DNA of 60,958 bases from Candidatus Zixiibacteriota bacterium (GCA_024231855.1 JAAEQD010000230.1:1-60958); one strand, 5' to 3'; positions 33,357-42,862 are shown, counted from the stretch's first letter. Translations and numbers: made by a program. Notes: generated from the letters alone by a model not told the origin.

Positions 33357-34598
33357 TTATGGTTCAATTACAGGTACTGTATAACCAGCATCTTCCAATA
33401 TAGCTATTTCAACATCCTCGCCCAATTCCTTCAAAGCCGATTCCAGGGCTGATTGTAAATCGCTGAAGGATTCAAAATATACCCTTTGAACTTCGTTGCA
33501 GTCAAGTGTTGTTACATAAAAGATTCTAAAATCCCGCAATTGTCGGGCGGTTTTAACCAATTTGTGAATACCAAATGAGTCATCATTGACGCCATCTCTT
33601 AAAACCAACTCGGGCGAAGGGTACTTTTTAGCGAGATTCATGAAGTATTCCGAACCCGTTCCCTCACGGCAAGCTCCCATGACAATCAGCACGCCGCCGG
33701 ACTTTACCATCCGGCCACCGTTCTCCTGGGCTTTTTGTAATTGGTAGAGGTTCCCATCCAAAGGTGGTTCGCAATTAGCGATGACGATATCGAATTTTCC
33801 CGGCACTTTAACGGTATAGCAATCCGCCGAACGCAAACATGCTTCTAAAAAAGCTTCACGGAGATTTCCTACGAACAAATCGATTAAATTACCATCCCGG
33901 TCAGTCACACATTGCAATGTAATTATGGGCTTATCTCCCAGAAGTTGTATTCCTTCTTCCAAATCGAGATGGAGCGGATTGGTTTCGAGATTCAAGGTGC
34001 GGGAGTCAATATCCTTGGCCAGGCGATGGCTGCTCTGCACGGCTCCAAATGACGCCAGCCCGGGAATGATTGATTTTCTACCGCCCGTGAAGCCGGCAAA
34101 AAAATGAGGTTCGACAGAATTGATAGTCAGGATTAAATCCGCTTCGTTGATTTTTCTGTGCAGCTCGACTGGATTCCCCCTTGAAGTATGCCCGTACGCG
34201 ATATGAGAATCTTGATCGTAACAGTCATTAATATGAAGCCTGGATTTAATAGATTCAAAGCACGGTCCGAATATCGCGCTTAATTCGTCCTCAGTCGGCT
34301 TGCGATGGGTACCCGCGGCAACAATAAATTCGCCGTTCTTTACATAATCCCAGATTTTCGATAGCAAATAGGCTGTTGGGGTACGACGATACGAGTCATT
34401 AACGACGGCTAAAATTTTCTGATTGTCGAATATTCGCTTGAATTTCTCTAAACCTTCGACAATCCTTGATTCGATATGAGCTTCGCTTGCTGGGGGGATA
34501 GATTTGCAGCAATAGCGGCCACTTATAGTAATTGAGGCGTCAATTTCATCGATAATACACCGTTGAAATTGACCACCGAACGGCAATTGAATTTCCAT
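33357..34598 (-). CDS. LarA-family nickel-dependent racemase
   Basis: 413 residues from ATG 34598, which overlaps the ndk stop as TGATG. LarA racemises 2-hydroxyacids with a pincer nickel nucleotide cofactor. The key residues are present: H in AAGTHRKPT, H and the cofactor lysine in EPHFFAGFTGGRKSIIPG, and a further H in SSHRLAKD. Substrate is not predictable; lactate is the founding case but paralogues take malate and other hydroxyacids, and its place directly before mdh suggests malate. The cofactor genes larB, larC and larE are not in the window. Confidence 0.85.
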   Translation of the reverse strand: MEIQLPFGGQFQRCIIDEIDASITISGRYCCKSIPPASEAHIESRIVEGLEKFKRIFDNQKILAVVNDSYRRTPTAYLLSKIWDYVKNGEFIVAAGTHRKPTEDELSAIFGPCFESIKSRLHINDCYDQDSHIAYGHTSRGNPVELHRKINEADLILTINSVEPHFFAGFTGGRKSIIPGLASFGAVQSSHRLAKDIDSRTLNLETNPLHLDLEEGIQLLGDKPIITLQCVTDRDGNLIDLFVGNLREAFLEACLRSADCYTVKVPGKFDIVIANCEPPLDGNLYQLQKAQENGGRMVKSGGVLIVMGACREGTGSEYFMNLAKKYPSPELVLRDGVNDDSFGIHKLVKTARQLRDFRIFYVTTLDCNEVQRVYFESFSDLQSALESALKELGEDVEIAILEDAGYTVPVIEP

Positions 34599-34999
34599 CA
34601 ACTAAAGAAAAAGTTAATCTCCTGTTCGGCATTCTGGGGTGAATCAGACGCGTGAACAGAATTTTTCGTTAGGCTGACCGCGATATCATGCCTGATCGTA
34701 CCGGCGGCAGCCTTTTTATGATCAGTTGCTCCAATGAGTTCTCGAATCTTGGCTACGGTATCACCATCCGATTTTAGTACCATGGGTACTATAGGACCGG
34801 ACGACATGAATTTGCAGAGTTCATCCAGAAACGGTTTGCCTTCATGAACCGCGTAGAATTTCCGGGCTTGATCGTAATCGAGTTTAGTCATTTTGATAGC
34901 CGCGACAATAAATCGGGCTTTTTCCAGACGGGATAATATTTCGCCAATCAGGTTGCGCTCGACAGCATCGGGCTTAATTATCAGAAGCGATCGACCCAT
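34598..34999 (-). CDS. ndk: Nucleoside diphosphate kinase
   Basis: Phosphorylates NDPs to NTPs via a phosphohistidine. 133 residues: SLLIIKPDAVERNLIGEI, EGKPFLDELCKFMSSGPIV, RELIGATDHKKAAAGTIRHD and the active histidine in NSVHASDS. Its neighbourhood with succinyl-CoA synthetase fits a role in recycling the nucleoside triphosphate made there. It lies 3 nt after korC and overlaps the larA-like gene. Confidence 0.95.
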   Translation of the reverse strand: MGRSLLIIKPDAVERNLIGEILSRLEKARFIVAAIKMTKLDYDQARKFYAVHEGKPFLDELCKFMSSGPIVPMVLKSDGDTVAKIRELIGATDHKKAAAGTIRHDIAVSLTKNSVHASDSPQNAEQEINFFFS

Positions 35000-35002
35000 A
35001 AG

Positions 35003-35572
35003 TTAAGCCTGGCTTTTCATAGCATTTTTGCCCATTTCGAAGCCGAGTTTGCAAGCCAGTTCGTTCTTCGATTCGGTACCTCTGGGAGCCCGATTCAGGA
35101 CGGCGTTTTTAAACGATTCGGTTTTGCATATGCCCGAGACAACTATCAGTGAAGCCGCCGAAACCACATTGGCCACAATCGTTGTTCCGACTTTCTCCCT
35201 GGCGGTTTGAGTAAATGGCAGGCTATAAATAGTTTTAAACGGCGGAAGCTGCCGGACTATCTCAGAATCGACAACAAGTATCCCGTCATCTTTAACGTGA
35301 GGATAATATTTATCCGCCGCTTCCTGAGTTAAGGCCAAGAGTAAGTCCAGATTCGATGTTTTGGGGTAATAAATTTCATCAGTTGAGATAACAAGATCCG
35401 ATCTGGATGTTCCGCCACGAGCCTCGGGGCCGTAGCTCTGTGTTTGGGCGACATTTTTACCCTCGTAAACACCTACCGCTTCGGCAATCATGACGCCGGC
35501 CAATACCAACCCCTGTCCTCCGGAGCCAGATAGCCGTATTTCGTATCTGTCGTCGATTTTCTTTTTCATCAT
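35003..35572 (-). CDS. korC: 2-oxoacid:ferredoxin oxidoreductase gamma subunit
   Basis: Gamma subunit of the oxidoreductase that converts 2-oxoglutarate and CoA to succinyl-CoA and reduced ferredoxin. 189 residues with the family pattern RLSGSGGQGLVLAGVMIAEA and QSYGPEARGGTSRSDLVIS. Separated from korB by 44 nt. The substrate preference for 2-oxoglutarate is inferred from adjacent sucC and sucD. Confidence 0.93.
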   Translation of the reverse strand: MMKKKIDDRYEIRLSGSGGQGLVLAGVMIAEAVGVYEGKNVAQTQSYGPEARGGTSRSDLVISTDEIYYPKTSNLDLLLALTQEAADKYYPHVKDDGILVVDSEIVRQLPPFKTIYSLPFTQTAREKVGTTIVANVVSAASLIVVSGICKTESFKNAVLNRAPRGTESKNELACKLGFEMGKNAMKSQA

Positions 35573-35616
35573 TCCAATACCACTATTTAAATACCGATAG
35601 CCTCCGAATTAAGAGG

Positions 35617-36501
35617 CTAGGATTCATTTGGTTCCTTTTGATCTTTGCTTAACTCTTCTGTTGTTTCGACTTTCTTTTCCGGGGGATTGAATTTATCGAT
35701 TATCTTCTGATATTGTTCGACATAACCGGGTCGTTCGATATTATGAAGTGTCCCGATCGCATATTTGCCCTGCATTTCCTCTGGGGTCATCTTTTTAGCT
35801 TTAGATACGGGTACCGCCGTATCTTTCTGGGCCTGAATCATCCTGACAGCCGTACCCTCGCGATTTGTCCGGCCATATTGTGTTTCACAATTCGACATCG
35901 CTTCAACTACTGACATACCGGTTTTCTGGAGGCCCTTTTCGATAAGGGTTGAGAGTTGGGCGGCATGATATACGGTACTGCGAGCCACGAACGAAGCGCC
36001 CGAGCTTTTGGCCAGATCACAAGTATCGAACGGCGGTTCTATGGTCAGATGAGGAGCGGTCGCGGCCCGTTTTCCAATCGGCGTAGCCGGTGAATATTGA
36101 CCGCCGGTCATGCCATAGATATAGTTATTGACCAGGATTACAGTGATATCCATATTCCTGCGGCAGGCATGTATGAAATGGTTGCCGCCAATTGCCAGAA
36201 GATCACCATCGCCGGATATAACGACGACTTTTAACTTGGGATTGGATAACTTCACGCCGGTGGCAAACGCCAGCGGTCTGCCGTGAGTGGTGTGAAGAGT
36301 ATTAAAATCAACGTATGCCGGGATCCTGGCGGTGCAGCCGATTCCCGAAACCAGCGCGATATCATCCTTCGGGATTTGCAAACGATCGACAGCCCGAATG
36401 AAAGCGCCTAAAACAATACCAATTCCGCAACCCGGACACCAGACATTAGGGAAGTTCATTCTCGGCCTGAGATATTTATGCGTTACATCAGACTTTTGCA
36501 T
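35617..36501 (-). CDS. korB: 2-oxoglutarate:ferredoxin oxidoreductase beta subunit
   Basis: TPP-binding subunit. Residues include CPGCGIG near the N-terminus, GIGCTARIPAYVDFNTLHTTHGRP, and the TPP/Mg motif GDGDLLAIGGNH...NNYIYGMTGGQYSP. An in-frame TTG (36507) lies within the korA stop; the ATG at 36501 with an upstream AGAGGA is preferred. The acidic/basic C-terminal end (KVETTEELSKDQKEPNES) is an ordinary short extension. Confidence 0.94.
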   Translation of the reverse strand: MQKSDVTHKYLRPRMNFPNVWCPGCGIGIVLGAFIRAVDRLQIPKDDIALVSGIGCTARIPAYVDFNTLHTTHGRPLAFATGVKLSNPKLKVVVISGDGDLLAIGGNHFIHACRRNMDITVILVNNYIYGMTGGQYSPATPIGKRAATAPHLTIEPPFDTCDLAKSSGASFVARSTVYHAAQLSTLIEKGLQKTGMSVVEAMSNCETQYGRTNREGTAVRMIQAQKDTAVPVSKAKKMTPEEMQGKYAIGTLHNIERPGYVEQYQKIIDKFNPPEKKVETTEELSKDQKEPNES

Positions 36502-36503
36502 TT

Positions 36504-37655
36504 TCAATGTTCCTCTCTAATCTTCTGGAGAATCTGTTCGGGCGTCATCAATTCGCCGTCATATCTATTCAAACCGACGATCTTCGTGTGATCCGGGCAT
36601 ACTCGTTTAACTTCATTGATCAATTGACCCTGATTCAATTCAGCAACGATAACCAGATCGGCTTTCTTGATCACGGGACGAAGTTTGTCATCGGGAAACG
36701 GCCAGATAGTGACGGGCTGAAACAGGCCGGCTTTAAACCGTTTTTTACGAGCCATAGTTACCGCCTGTTTGGCCGCCATCGCGACCGAACCGTAGGCGAA
36801 TATTACAACTCTGGCATCGTCGAGCATGAATTCCCGCACCTCGCTTATCTCATCCTGGTGACGTAGGATTTTAAGCCTCAGCTTATCCATCTTCTCGATG
36901 ATCACCTTATTGTCGGCTGTAGGGAATCCCGATTCATCATGTGTTAAGCCTGTCAGATGGAACCTGTAGCCTTCGCCGAAATTCGCCATCGGCGAAGTAA
37001 AATCGGGTGTAATTTGAAAATGCTTATACCACTCCGGTGGTACGCTGGGTCGGGGACGTTCGACTCGTTCGATAGATGAGATTTCAGGCAGTTTTATCAT
37101 CTGCCGCATATGGCCGATTACCTCATCGGACAAAACCGTCACAGGCACGCGGTATTTCTCGGACAAATTAAAGGCTCGGATAGTAATATCGAAACAATCC
37201 TTCACGGATGTTGGACACAGTACGATTGGGAAATAATCACCATGCGAACCCCAGTTAGCCTGCATAACGTCGCCTTGCGCCACTTTCGTGGGTAAGCCTG
37301 TGGATGGTCCGCCACGCATAACATTGACAATCACGCAGGGGACCTCGGCCATCAGGGCATAGCCGATATTTTCCTGCATCAGAGAATAACCGGGACCGGA
37401 TGTGGCGGTCATCGACTTGCTGCCGGCAATTGAACCGCCGATTACCGCGGAAATCGAAGCTATCTCGTCTTCCATCTGGATAAATCTTCCACCGTACTTA
37501 GGTAATTCCAGAGCCATCACTTCGGCCACCTCGGTTGACGGCGTAATCGGATATCCGGCAAAGAAACGGCAACCCGCGGCCAACGCGCCGTAAGCACAGG
37601 CCTGATTGCCTTGAATTAGTTTCGGACCTGACAAATTATCCATCTTGCTACTCAT
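36504..37655 (-). CDS. korA: 2-oxoglutarate:ferredoxin oxidoreductase alpha subunit
   Basis: 383 residues with GNQACAYGALAAGCRFFAGYPITPSTEVAE, QMEDEIASISAVIGGSIAG, TATSGPGYSLMQENIGYA and PSTGLPT, as in KorA-type alpha subunits. ATG overlaps the korD stop as ATGA, which suggests coupled translation. Confidence 0.95.
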   Translation of the reverse strand: MSSKMDNLSGPKLIQGNQACAYGALAAGCRFFAGYPITPSTEVAEVMALELPKYGGRFIQMEDEIASISAVIGGSIAGSKSMTATSGPGYSLMQENIGYALMAEVPCVIVNVMRGGPSTGLPTKVAQGDVMQANWGSHGDYFPIVLCPTSVKDCFDITIRAFNLSEKYRVPVTVLSDEVIGHMRQMIKLPEISSIERVERPRPSVPPEWYKHFQITPDFTSPMANFGEGYRFHLTGLTHDESGFPTADNKVIIEKMDKLRLKILRHQDEISEVREFMLDDARVVIFAYGSVAMAAKQAVTMARKKRFKAGLFQPVTIWPFPDDKLRPVIKKADLVIVAELNQGQLINEVKRVCPDHTKIVGLNRYDGELMTPEQILQKIREEH

Positions 37656-37882
37656 TTCTCAGTTGAGGTTATGGCAAAATCCGGACAATGAGTCCAGCAA
37701 ATTGCGCATTGATTACAATCAAGACCACGAGCAATTACGGGATAACCGTCTCTGTCGGTGTCAAACACGACTTTCGGGCAAAGCTCGACGCAGATGCTGC
37801 ATGCTTTGCACCATTTCTTATAAATGACAACCGGGTCAGGCCTCGGATGAAATCGCTTTTTGGTTGTCTTTTTATCCGCCAT
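37652..37882 (-). CDS. korD: 2x[4Fe-4S] ferredoxin subunit of KOR
   Basis: 76 residues with two full cluster motifs, CKACSICVELCP and CNQCAICWTHCP, preceded by a basic N-terminus (ADKKTTKKRFHPRP). It accepts electrons from the TPP-linked oxidation. It is 2 nt after sucD and overlaps korA by 4 nt. Confidence 0.94.
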   Translation of the reverse strand: MADKKTTKKRFHPRPDPVVIYKKWCKACSICVELCPKVVFDTDRDGYPVIARGLDCNQCAICWTHCPDFAITSTEK

Positions 37883-37884
37883 TA

Positions 37885-39099
37885 CTATTTTTTTCTTCCC
37901 GCTTTCTTCCTGGCTTTCTTCTTAGCCACTTTTTTCTTAGCAGTTTTTTTGCCGACAGCTTTTTTCTTGGCGGCTTTTTTTACTACTTTTTTCTTGGCTA
38001 CCTTTTTCTTGGCGGCTTTTTTAACTACTTTTTTCTTGGCTACCTTTTTCTTGGCCACCTTTTTCTTGGTTACCTTTTTCTTGGCTACCTTTTTCACGGC
38101 CTTCTTTTTCGGCGCGGCCTTTTTCGCAGCTTTCTTTTTGGCGGTCTTCTTGACAGCTTTTTTCTTGGCTGTTTTCTTAGTCGCTTTCTTTTTGGCCGCG
38201 GCTTTCTTTTTAGCTTTCCGCTTTCTATATTCGGCTAGTTTTTCGGCCATTAAGTCCGCTATTTGCGACGGTATTTCAGCAACCGGTATACCGACCGCGT
38301 TCAAAGCCTTGATCTTATCAGCAGCCAGGCCGGATGAACCGGAGATAATCGCGCCGGCATGTCCCATCCTCTTTCCGGGAGGAGCTGTTTGGCCGGCAAT
38401 AAAACTGACTACCGGTTTAGTAAGGTTCTTCTTGATATATTCGGCCGCGTTCTCTTCATCTGAACCGCCGATTTCACCGATTAAGACGATACCCTCGGTA
38501 GCCGGATCGTTCTCGAATGCTTCAAGACAATCGATAAAATTAGTACCTATAATAGGATCGCCGCCAATGCCGATCGTCGTCGACTGGCCCAGTCCTTTTT
38601 CGCTGAGATTAAAAACTACCTCATAGGTTAATGTTCCGGAGCGGGAAATAACGCCAATTGGCCCTTTGTTGAATATCTGGGCCGGCAGGATACCGACTTT
38701 TGACATACCCGGAGATATAATGCCGGGGCAGTTGGGACCGATAAGCTGAATCCCTTTCATCTTTAAATAATTGTAAACACCAACCATGTCACTGGCAGGC
38801 ACACCTTCGGTGATGCAGATTATTAGCGATACGCCCGATTCGGCTGCCTCGTAAATCGCGTCAATAGCAAATGGCGGCGGTACGAATACCATCGAAGTGT
38901 TAGCCTTGGTGGCCTTGACTGCCCGGTCCATGGTATCGAAAATCGGTACGCCGAATATCTCGGTTCCACCCTTGCCCGGCGTAACCCCACCGACAACTTT
39001 AGTACCGTAATTTAACATCTGCTGGGTATGGAACGAGCCATCGCGGCCGGTAATTCCCTGAACCACTAACCTGGTGTTTTTATTAACAAATATTGCCAT
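37885..39099 (-). CDS. sucD: Succinyl-CoA synthetase alpha subunit with histone-like Lys-rich tail
   Basis: Residues 1-290 are a normal Suc[32 protein letters not shown], active histidine in KRMGHAGAI. The family ends near residue 290, but this protein goes on for about 112 residues (293-404) made of K, A, V and T in patterns such as AKKKVAKKK; by my count about 55% are lysine. The tail is in frame and the downstream korD start is 2 nt after the stop, so it is not a frameshift artefact. Such sequence resembles histone-H1-like/Hc2 tails that bind DNA or other polyanions. An internal ATG ([12 protein letters not shown]) could give a free tail, without a strong SD. Confidence 0.94.
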   Translation of the reverse strand: MAIFVNKNTRLVVQGITGRDGSFHTQQMLNYGTKVVGGVTPGKGGTEIFGVPIFDTMDRAVKATKANTSMVFVPPPFAIDAIYEAAESGVSLIICITEGVPASDMVGVYNYLKMKGIQLIGPNCPGIISPGMSKVGILPAQIFNKGPIGVISRSGTLTYEVVFNLSEKGLGQSTTIGIGGDPIIGTNFIDCLEAFENDPATEGIVLIGEIGGSDEENAAEYIKKNLTKPVVSFIAGQTAPPGKRMGHAGAIISGSSGLAADKIKALNAVGIPVAEIPSQIADLMAEKLAEYRKRKAKKKAAAKKKATKKTAKKKAVKKTAKKKAAKKAAPKKKAVKKVAKKKVTKKKVAKKKVAKKKVVKKAAKKKVAKKKVVKKAAKKKAVGKKTAKKKVAKKKARKKAGRKK

Positions 39100-39166
39100 A
39101 ACACACCTTCTTTTTCCTTTATCTACGGAATACTGTTATCATAGTTTAACAAACCAGCTATAGCGT

Positions 39167-40306
39167 CTAAGCTACCGGAGTCACCTCGCTGATAGCCATC
39201 TTTACCACTTCATCCATCGAGGTAGTAGCCGGGAAATTCAGACCTTGTAATATTTCCTTGCCCTTTTCCTCGTTGGTTCCGGTAAGACGAACTACAATCG
39301 GCACGCGCGGGTTCAATTTTTCTACCGCGGCCACGATACCGTTAGCCACATCGTCACATCGGGTAATACCGCCGAAGATATTAAATAAAATTACGCCAAC
39401 GTTGGGATCATCAAGGATGATACGCATAGCGGCAATAACCTTCTCAGGTGAGGATGAACCGCCGATATCAAGGAAGTTGGCCGGCTGACCGCCGAAATAC
39501 TTCACCAGATCCATGGTGGCCATCGCCAAGCCGGCGCCGTTAACACAGCAGCCGATATTGCCTTCCAATTTGACAAATGACAGGTCATTTCGCTTGGCTT
39601 CCATCTCGGCCGGATCCTCGGCATCGAGATCGCGATATTCCTCGATGTCTGGATGCTTGAACAGGCCGTTATCATCCAGATTAACCTTGGCATCCAGGGC
39701 GATCAGATTATCATCAGTATCCAACACCAAAGGATTAATCTCCGCCAGCGAGGCATCGCTGTGAATGAAAGAATTATAAAGCTTTATAAGAATCACGGCC
39801 GCTTTGCGGGCAATCTTAATATCGGGATAAACAAATCGGGCCAGTTTTAAAGCTTCAAACTGACGTAAACCCATGAGCGGATCGACCGCGTATTTCATGA
39901 TCTTTTCCGGGGTTTCCGCGGCCACCTGCTCGATATCTATACCGCCGGCCGGTGAAACCATGAAGACATTCTTCTTGGTTGCCCGATCGAGAATAATACC
40001 GACATAAGCCTCATGCTTGATATCCACTGCTTCCGTTACAAGGACTTTCTTGACGATTAAACCTTTGATGTCCATTCCCAGAACTTCCTGGGCGGCGAAA
40101 AACGCGTCATCTGGTTCCTTACAGAACTTGATTCCACCCGCTTTTCCACGTCCACCCACATGAACCTGGGCTTTAACCATGACCGGTTTTTCATAGCGAA
40201 CCGCTATATTACGGGCCTCGTCCGGGCTGGCTACGGTCTCACCTTTTGGTATCGGCATTCCGAATTTGCCGAATATTTCCTTTGCCTGGTACTCGTGTAT
40301 TTTCAT
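39167..40306 (-). CDS. sucC: Succinyl-CoA synthetase beta subunit
   Basis: 379 residues: MKIHEYQAKEIFGKFGMPIPKG, ATP-grasp elements (MVKAQVHVGGRGKAGGIK), INPLVLDTDDNLIALDAK, FNIFGGITRCDDVANGI. SD GGGAGG before ATG. First gene of the TCA block in the direction of transcription. Confidence 0.96.
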   Translation of the reverse strand: MKIHEYQAKEIFGKFGMPIPKGETVASPDEARNIAVRYEKPVMVKAQVHVGGRGKAGGIKFCKEPDDAFFAAQEVLGMDIKGLIVKKVLVTEAVDIKHEAYVGIILDRATKKNVFMVSPAGGIDIEQVAAETPEKIMKYAVDPLMGLRQFEALKLARFVYPDIKIARKAAVILIKLYNSFIHSDASLAEINPLVLDTDDNLIALDAKVNLDDNGLFKHPDIEEYRDLDAEDPAEMEAKRNDLSFVKLEGNIGCCVNGAGLAMATMDLVKYFGGQPANFLDIGGSSSPEKVIAAMRIILDDPNVGVILFNIFGGITRCDDVANGIVAAVEKLNPRVPIVVRLTGTNEEKGKEILQGLNFPATTSMDEVVKMAISEVTPVA

Positions 40307-40328
40307 ATCTCCTCCCTATAGGAAGGCT

Positions 40329-40357
40329 AATTAAGTGAAATGTTTCTCAAATGTCAA
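40329..40357 (-). promoter_or_regulatory. possible promoter of the sucC-icd TCA block
   Basis: TTGACA (40352-40357), 17-nt spacer, TTAATT (40329-40334), lying across the end of the cca gene and the 40-nt gap to sucC. The -35 is perfect, the -10 poor; the transcript would start about 8 nt before the SD. Confidence 0.4.
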
Positions 40358-41702
40358 GCGGCCTTTTACGTAAAAAATCGGCACTTAACGTTAACAATTT
40401 TTCCTTGGTATTAGCGTCTGGTTCATCCAAAACTTCATCTAAAAGATGCTTTAATATTTGGCCAATAAGTTCACCTTCCTCCAGCCCGAATGATTCCTTT
40501 AAGTCGTTGCCGTTCAATGCTAAATCGCCGGTTCCGAATGCGTGCTTCTGAGCCAACTCGGCGGCGACTTTAGTCTCGAATCCGGTGATACTTTGGGTAG
40601 TCTGGCCCATCCCCTGGGCTAACGTGTCGGCGCGCCGAAGGGCGATCAAATCGAAAATTAAATCGGTACCGACTTTATTGATTAATCGCCTGATCCCTTT
40701 ATCACCTGATTTTTCGCTGAACATGTGTTTGTCCACCAGGATATTCACTTGTTTGATTATATCATTAGAGTAGCGGAGCCTTCTCAGGGCGGTTTCCGCC
40801 ATTGACTGACTTAATTTGTCATGACCGTAGAAAGTGGCGCCGCCCTCGATAAGCTGCCTGGTGCGAGGTTTTCCGACATCATGAAATAAGGCTGCCAGCC
40901 TGAGAACCAGTTTCGGGACCGATTCGTCTATTGCATGCAAAGTATGTTCAAAAACATCCCAGCGATGGTATCCGCCGGGCTGCTCAACATCGACTGTTGA
41001 CGCCAGCTCAGGCAGCACATATTTGAGAAGTCCCGTCTGATTCATTAGCCGGAAACCAACCGATGGCCTGGGGGCTTTTTCCAGAAGCTTATTCAACTCC
41101 TCGGCTACCCTTTCCGGCGATATTGAATCAATTAAGTGAGCTTGCTCGATCATCGCCTGAAGAGTTTTAGTCTCAACAGTCAAGTCAAATCGGGCGCTGA
41201 ATTGGATTCCGCGGAGCATGCGAAGGGGGTCATCGGTGAAGCTGGATTCGGAAACTATTCTCAAAACTCTGTTTTCCAAATCGACTTGACCACCATAGGG
41301 ATCGATAACAACTCCTGAGGGAATCTCCCGGGCCAGAGCGTTTATCGTGAAATCGCGCCTTCTTAAATCCTCCTCGATCGGTAACGTATGATCGAAGTCG
41401 ACTTCGAAATCGCGATGGCCCGTACCGGTGGATTGTTCCTTTCTCGGCAGAGAAATATCGATCACGGAATCAGCCGATCGGGGTTTAAATTTAATAACCC
41501 CAAACGCCTGGCCGACGAGGTTTATATCACCGTATTTTCGTAAGAATTTTTTAAGCTTTTCAAGCGGGATTCCACAAACAATCAAATCGAGATCCTTGGG
41601 CTGTTCTACGCCTAAAAGCCGATCCCTGACAGGTCCGCCTACCTCGTAGATTTTGCCGCGCTCTCGGTTAATTTGTGATGTCAGGCTTCCCAGAAAGCCC
41701 AA
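40347..41702 (-). CDS. cca: CCA tRNA nucleotidyltransferase (with HD domain)
   Basis: Adds CCA to tRNA 3' ends, needed since the tRNA-Gly here lacks encoded CCA. 451 residues: nucleotidyltransferase motif YEVGGPVRDRLLG with DLDLIV, the RRDFTINALA box, DPYGG and FTDDPLRMLRGIQFSARF, then an HD phosphohydrolase domain (AALFHDVGKPRT) and helical C-terminus. Class II bacterial type. Confidence 0.93.
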   Translation of the reverse strand: MGFLGSLTSQINRERGKIYEVGGPVRDRLLGVEQPKDLDLIVCGIPLEKLKKFLRKYGDINLVGQAFGVIKFKPRSADSVIDISLPRKEQSTGTGHRDFEVDFDHTLPIEEDLRRRDFTINALAREIPSGVVIDPYGGQVDLENRVLRIVSESSFTDDPLRMLRGIQFSARFDLTVETKTLQAMIEQAHLIDSISPERVAEELNKLLEKAPRPSVGFRLMNQTGLLKYVLPELASTVDVEQPGGYHRWDVFEHTLHAIDESVPKLVLRLAALFHDVGKPRTRQLIEGGATFYGHDKLSQSMAETALRRLRYSNDIIKQVNILVDKHMFSEKSGDKGIRRLINKVGTDLIFDLIALRRADTLAQGMGQTTQSITGFETKVAAELAQKHAFGTGDLALNGNDLKESFGLEEGELIGQILKHLLDEVLDEPDANTKEKLLTLSADFLRKRPLDI

Positions 41703-41747
41703 ATCGTCCTCGCTTGTTTTTTCGGATTATTTCAACCGGCAACATGA

Positions 41748-42692
41748 TCAAGGAATTATTGTGGTTCCGGCGTTTTTAAATATAACTTCATAAACCTGTT
41801 CAATCGATCCAATAATTACTTTCTCGCCGCCGGCTTTGAGGAAATCCACGGCCGCTTCGATTTTGGGCCCCATGCTGCCAGGCGGGAAATGCCCTTCAGC
41901 CTGATACTGTTCGGCTTCAGCTAAGGTAATCTGATCGAGCTGCTTCTGATTCGGTTTGCTGAAATTTAAAGATACTTTCTTGACCGAGGTCAGTATTACT
42001 AACAATTGGGCATTAATATCGGTGGCCATTACCGAGGCCGCTCTATCCTTATCGATAACGGCGTCGATTCCCTTAAGAACGCTCTGATTGATAACTACCG
42101 GGACTCCGCCGCCGCCCGAGGCAATCACGACCACGCCATCATCAACCAGGCTTTTTATAACTTTTTTCTCGACGATAGAAAGCGGTTTGGGTGACGCTAT
42201 TACGCGCCGGAGACGATTATCGCCAGGATAAGGCTTCATTATCCAGCCAAACTCTTTCTTTAAAAGCTCGGCTTGTTCGGATTCATAAAATTGCCCGATG
42301 AATTTAGTGGGATTTTTGAAATCCTCGTCGTTTTCATCTACCATAACCTGCGTGACGATAGTTGTCACTTCCTTGTTAATATTAATCCTCGAAAATAAAT
42401 TTCTTAAAACCTGCTCTATCATAAAACCCATGCCGCCTTGAAGATCGGCAACGCTGATATGAATCGGCAATTCGGGAGCCTGTCCGCGAGCCAATTCAAC
42501 CCTTAACACCGCGTTGCCCACCTGGGGGCCATTACCGTGAGTTAAAACGAGATTATAATCATCCTGAATCAGTTTAATAATTCCGGCCAAACTTATTTCA
42601 GTATTGATAAACTGGTTCGCTATTGTATCTTCCCGATCTTTATGCGTAATCGCGTTCCCGCCCAAAGCCACAACCGCTGTTTTCTTACTCAT
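41748..42692 (-). CDS. arcC: Carbamate kinase
   Basis: Makes or uses carbamoyl phosphate with ATP. 314 residues: VALGGNAITHKD, THGNGPQVGN, VIASGGGGVPV, VIDKDRAASVMA, and GSMGPKIEAAVDF. No arcA/arcB genes adjoin it; its neighbour is the cyclic-diphosphoglycerate-synthase-like gene, an association known from other genomes. Confidence 0.94.
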   Translation of the reverse strand: MSKKTAVVALGGNAITHKDREDTIANQFINTEISLAGIIKLIQDDYNLVLTHGNGPQVGNAVLRVELARGQAPELPIHISVADLQGGMGFMIEQVLRNLFSRININKEVTTIVTQVMVDENDEDFKNPTKFIGQFYESEQAELLKKEFGWIMKPYPGDNRLRRVIASPKPLSIVEKKVIKSLVDDGVVVIASGGGGVPVVINQSVLKGIDAVIDKDRAASVMATDINAQLLVILTSVKKVSLNFSKPNQKQLDQITLAEAEQYQAEGHFPPGSMGPKIEAAVDFLKAGGEKVIIGSIEQVYEVIFKNAGTTIIP

Positions 42693-42811
42693 CTGTCACC
42701 GCCATCCGTCCTTATCGATTTTGCAGAGCCTCAAGTCAAAAATTCATTTTAATAAAATGTATCATAAAAACAAAAGATAAATCTCAATTATCCGCCGATT
42801 TTCTCAACAGT

Positions 42812-42842
42812 AAAAGCGAGCCCTTTTTACCGGGCTCGCTTT
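42812..42842 (-). terminator. terminator after cDPGS-like gene
   Basis: Perfect 11-bp stem AAAGCGAGCCC/GGGCTCGCTTT with an 8-nt loop followed by TTTT on the minus strand, about 20 nt after the stop at 42863. Confidence 0.85.
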
Positions 42843-42862
42843 CCTGGATTTAATTCATTGTC

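Noticed and set aside
37688..38626. Long plus-strand ORF that looks like a Phe/Leu-rich membrane protein
   Set aside because: It is the antisense of sucD and its Lys-rich tail (AAG/AAA codons read as CTT/TTT). No SD, and the sense gene is certain.
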